Of a DNA stretch of 64,000 nt, positions 62,821 to 64,000 are shown one piece after another. Location: contig NC_134029.1 in the NCBI RefSeq assembly GCF_964204645.1, forward strand, positions 13,008,850-13,072,849, written 5' to 3'. Position numbers and translations under genes: made by a program. A model generated the notes under the pieces. The model did not search any database, had not been told where the DNA came from, and saw only the letters and a list, made by a program, of their open reading frames with translations. This DNA is from Tubulanus polymorphus (taxonomy: Eukaryota; Nemertea; Palaeonemertea; Tubulaniformes; Tubulanidae). How positions within the stretch are numbered: the stretch's first letter is position 1; the number at the start of each line of letters is the position of its first letter.

Positions 62821-63142
62821 TTAATTTAGAGAAAAAGTAAATAAAGAAATAAAATATTTTCTTTTATAAGAAATAAAATATTATTCTTATTCTTATTCTT
62901 CAAATGATACTAGTAACTCTTTGGGTTAATACTAGTGTTTGATAAGTAATACTAGCTATTTGAAGTTATTGTTTTTTTTAATTTGAATCTATTCAAAACC
63001 TATTTAATCTAGTGTTTATTAGAATTGCATAATAAAATATTAAAAATATAATAGAATTCACTAGCTAGTTAAAGATATGTAATTTTTAATACTTTTTATT
63101 TAAATTAGGATTTAATATATCTCACTACTTTTGTCTATCTAT
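62821..63142 (-). repeat. terminal/leader region of Polinton-like copy B, integrase side
   Basis: Matches 13807-14071 in the opposite orientation; outer limit near ACTACTTTTGTCTATCT at 63126-63142. Contains short repeats (ATACTAGT, TTATTCTTATTC). It should hold the promoter of genes E and D. Confidence 0.5.
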
Positions 63143-64000
63143 AGGAACAGTTACTAGAACTGTCCAGATAAGTCATTTCGGATTCTCGATAATAAATCCT
63201 CAAACTGAAAATTAATTTAACAAAAAACACCAGTTGATTTCATAAGCACATATATTTATTATGCAAATTGTAGCGATCGAAGATAGAATAATTGAGAACA
63301 ATAGAAAAGCGGTCCAGTAGGACCGCTTATTGCGCAATACACAGTTATATATTTATTCTGAAAACTACAACATTCAACAAGAAAATTAATTTTAGAAAAT
63401 TATTTGACGCCTGGGAAAAAAATGTAGAATTTCTGGGCTAAGCTAATGTGGAATTGCAAATTTGAAATCGAAGTTTTAAGAAATTTGGGGAATGATGAGA
63501 TTTGGCGATTGGGTAGATGATACAGGTCTTCGACTCTAGTAGTGGTTTAAATTTTTTTATTGAAAATTCTCAATAATTGATCGCGAACTTGCGACCGACT
63601 TCATTTACTTATGCCTCTAAGCTGGTCTGCAACTTCATTGCCTCCATGGATGAAGAAAGAGCTCTTCTGATGTCTGCTTCATTATGACTTCGAGCATATT
63701 GTGTGGCCTAGCCAGCCGGTCCGGTCCCCGGGCCCGGGCCACGCGTTTGGCTGTCACTCGATTTCCTAGAGTCTTGAGTCTGGGTGGGTTGAAGTAGACA
63801 TTGTCATTTAAAATAACATGCTTATGTTGTTCTGTATGAATTACCCGTGTGTCATATATGTTGTATTAATTTATTTTAAAATTTGTATTTATTGAATTTG
63901 GGAATTTTATCCCGGAATTTCAATGTAATAAGGATCAATAAAGAATTGAATTGAATTGTCACCTAATACACATGCCATCAGAGGACACGGAGCCGTATAT
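63143..64000. other. unassigned right-hand stretch
   Basis: No gene recognised. A perfect hairpin AAGCGGTCC/GGACCGCTT sits at 63307-63328. Near the end, CAATAAAGAATTGAATTGAATTG-like sequence (63935-63958) resembles the tail of a LINE or SINE, but no body was identified. Confidence 0.4.

Noticed and set aside
52833-63142. A complete Polinton with terminal inverted repeats
   Set aside because: The two ends do not pair in my reading, and ATPase and protease are absent, so I call it a partial copy.

Overview
The window is eukaryotic, most likely from an AT-rich invertebrate animal genome. It has no operons; genes carry GT-AG introns, and the sequence is dominated by animal-type transposable elements: Penelope-like elements (PLEs), a BEL/Pao retrotransposon, an L2/CR1-like LINE tail, tRNA-derived SINE heads, a Tnp2/DUF4806 DNA transposon and Maverick/Polinton (adintovirus-like) elements. 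I cannot name the species. Almost nothing looks like a host gene; the one candidate is a pair of membrane-protein exons at 31.6-31.96 kb.

Layout. 1-1.7 kb: minus-strand PLE reverse transcriptase start plus an upstream gag-like ORF. 3.7-16.0 kb: a decayed Polinton-like element with a protein-primed PolB (3719-5700 and 11550-12440), an HNH nuclease gene (12474-13085), two small genes and an integrase. Its PolB is split by a 5.85-kb chimeric insertion (5' PLE fragment joined to BEL/Pao, flanked by GGAT), and its integrase by a 509-bp solo LTR flanked by CAAG. 17.65-22.14 kb: a head-to-tail PLE, with a 5'-truncated unit followed by a full unit with an intact 801-aa RT/GIY-YIG ORF; both carry hammerhead-like motifs and the pair is flanked by a target duplication. 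24.1-24.7 kb: LINE tail. 25.06-25.51 kb: Polinton integrase tail plus packaging-ATPase remnant. 26.5 kb: SINE. 27.4-31.3 kb: inverted Polinton fragment (capsid-side genes on minus, integrase tail on plus).

34.13-52.46 kb: an 18.3-kb unit bounded by ~650-bp terminal inverted repeats and a 4-bp AAGT duplication. It holds a nested 7.4-kb transposon (36736-44119) with a Tnp2-like transposase and a six-exon DUF4806 gene, a further small multi-exon minus-strand gene, and a DUF7869-type nuclease gene whose C-terminal exons lie upstream of its N-terminal exons. 52.9-63.15 kb: the most complete Polinton-like copy, with PolB, four further capsid-side genes and the major capsid protein on plus, and integrase plus two small genes converging on minus. 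All are broken by a few stops or frameshifts.

How the parts fit together. In the Polinton-like family, PolB replicates the element, the integrase inserts it, and the capsid, membrane and ATPase genes imply a virion stage. Nearly every start codon in these copies sits in a TAAATG context, often below an AATTTTAATAAAA stretch, suggesting an element-specific promoter. The complete PLE ORF, the near-identity of its two units and the surviving GIY-YIG ORF in the PLE/Pao chimera point to recent PLE activity; the Polinton copies are fossils.
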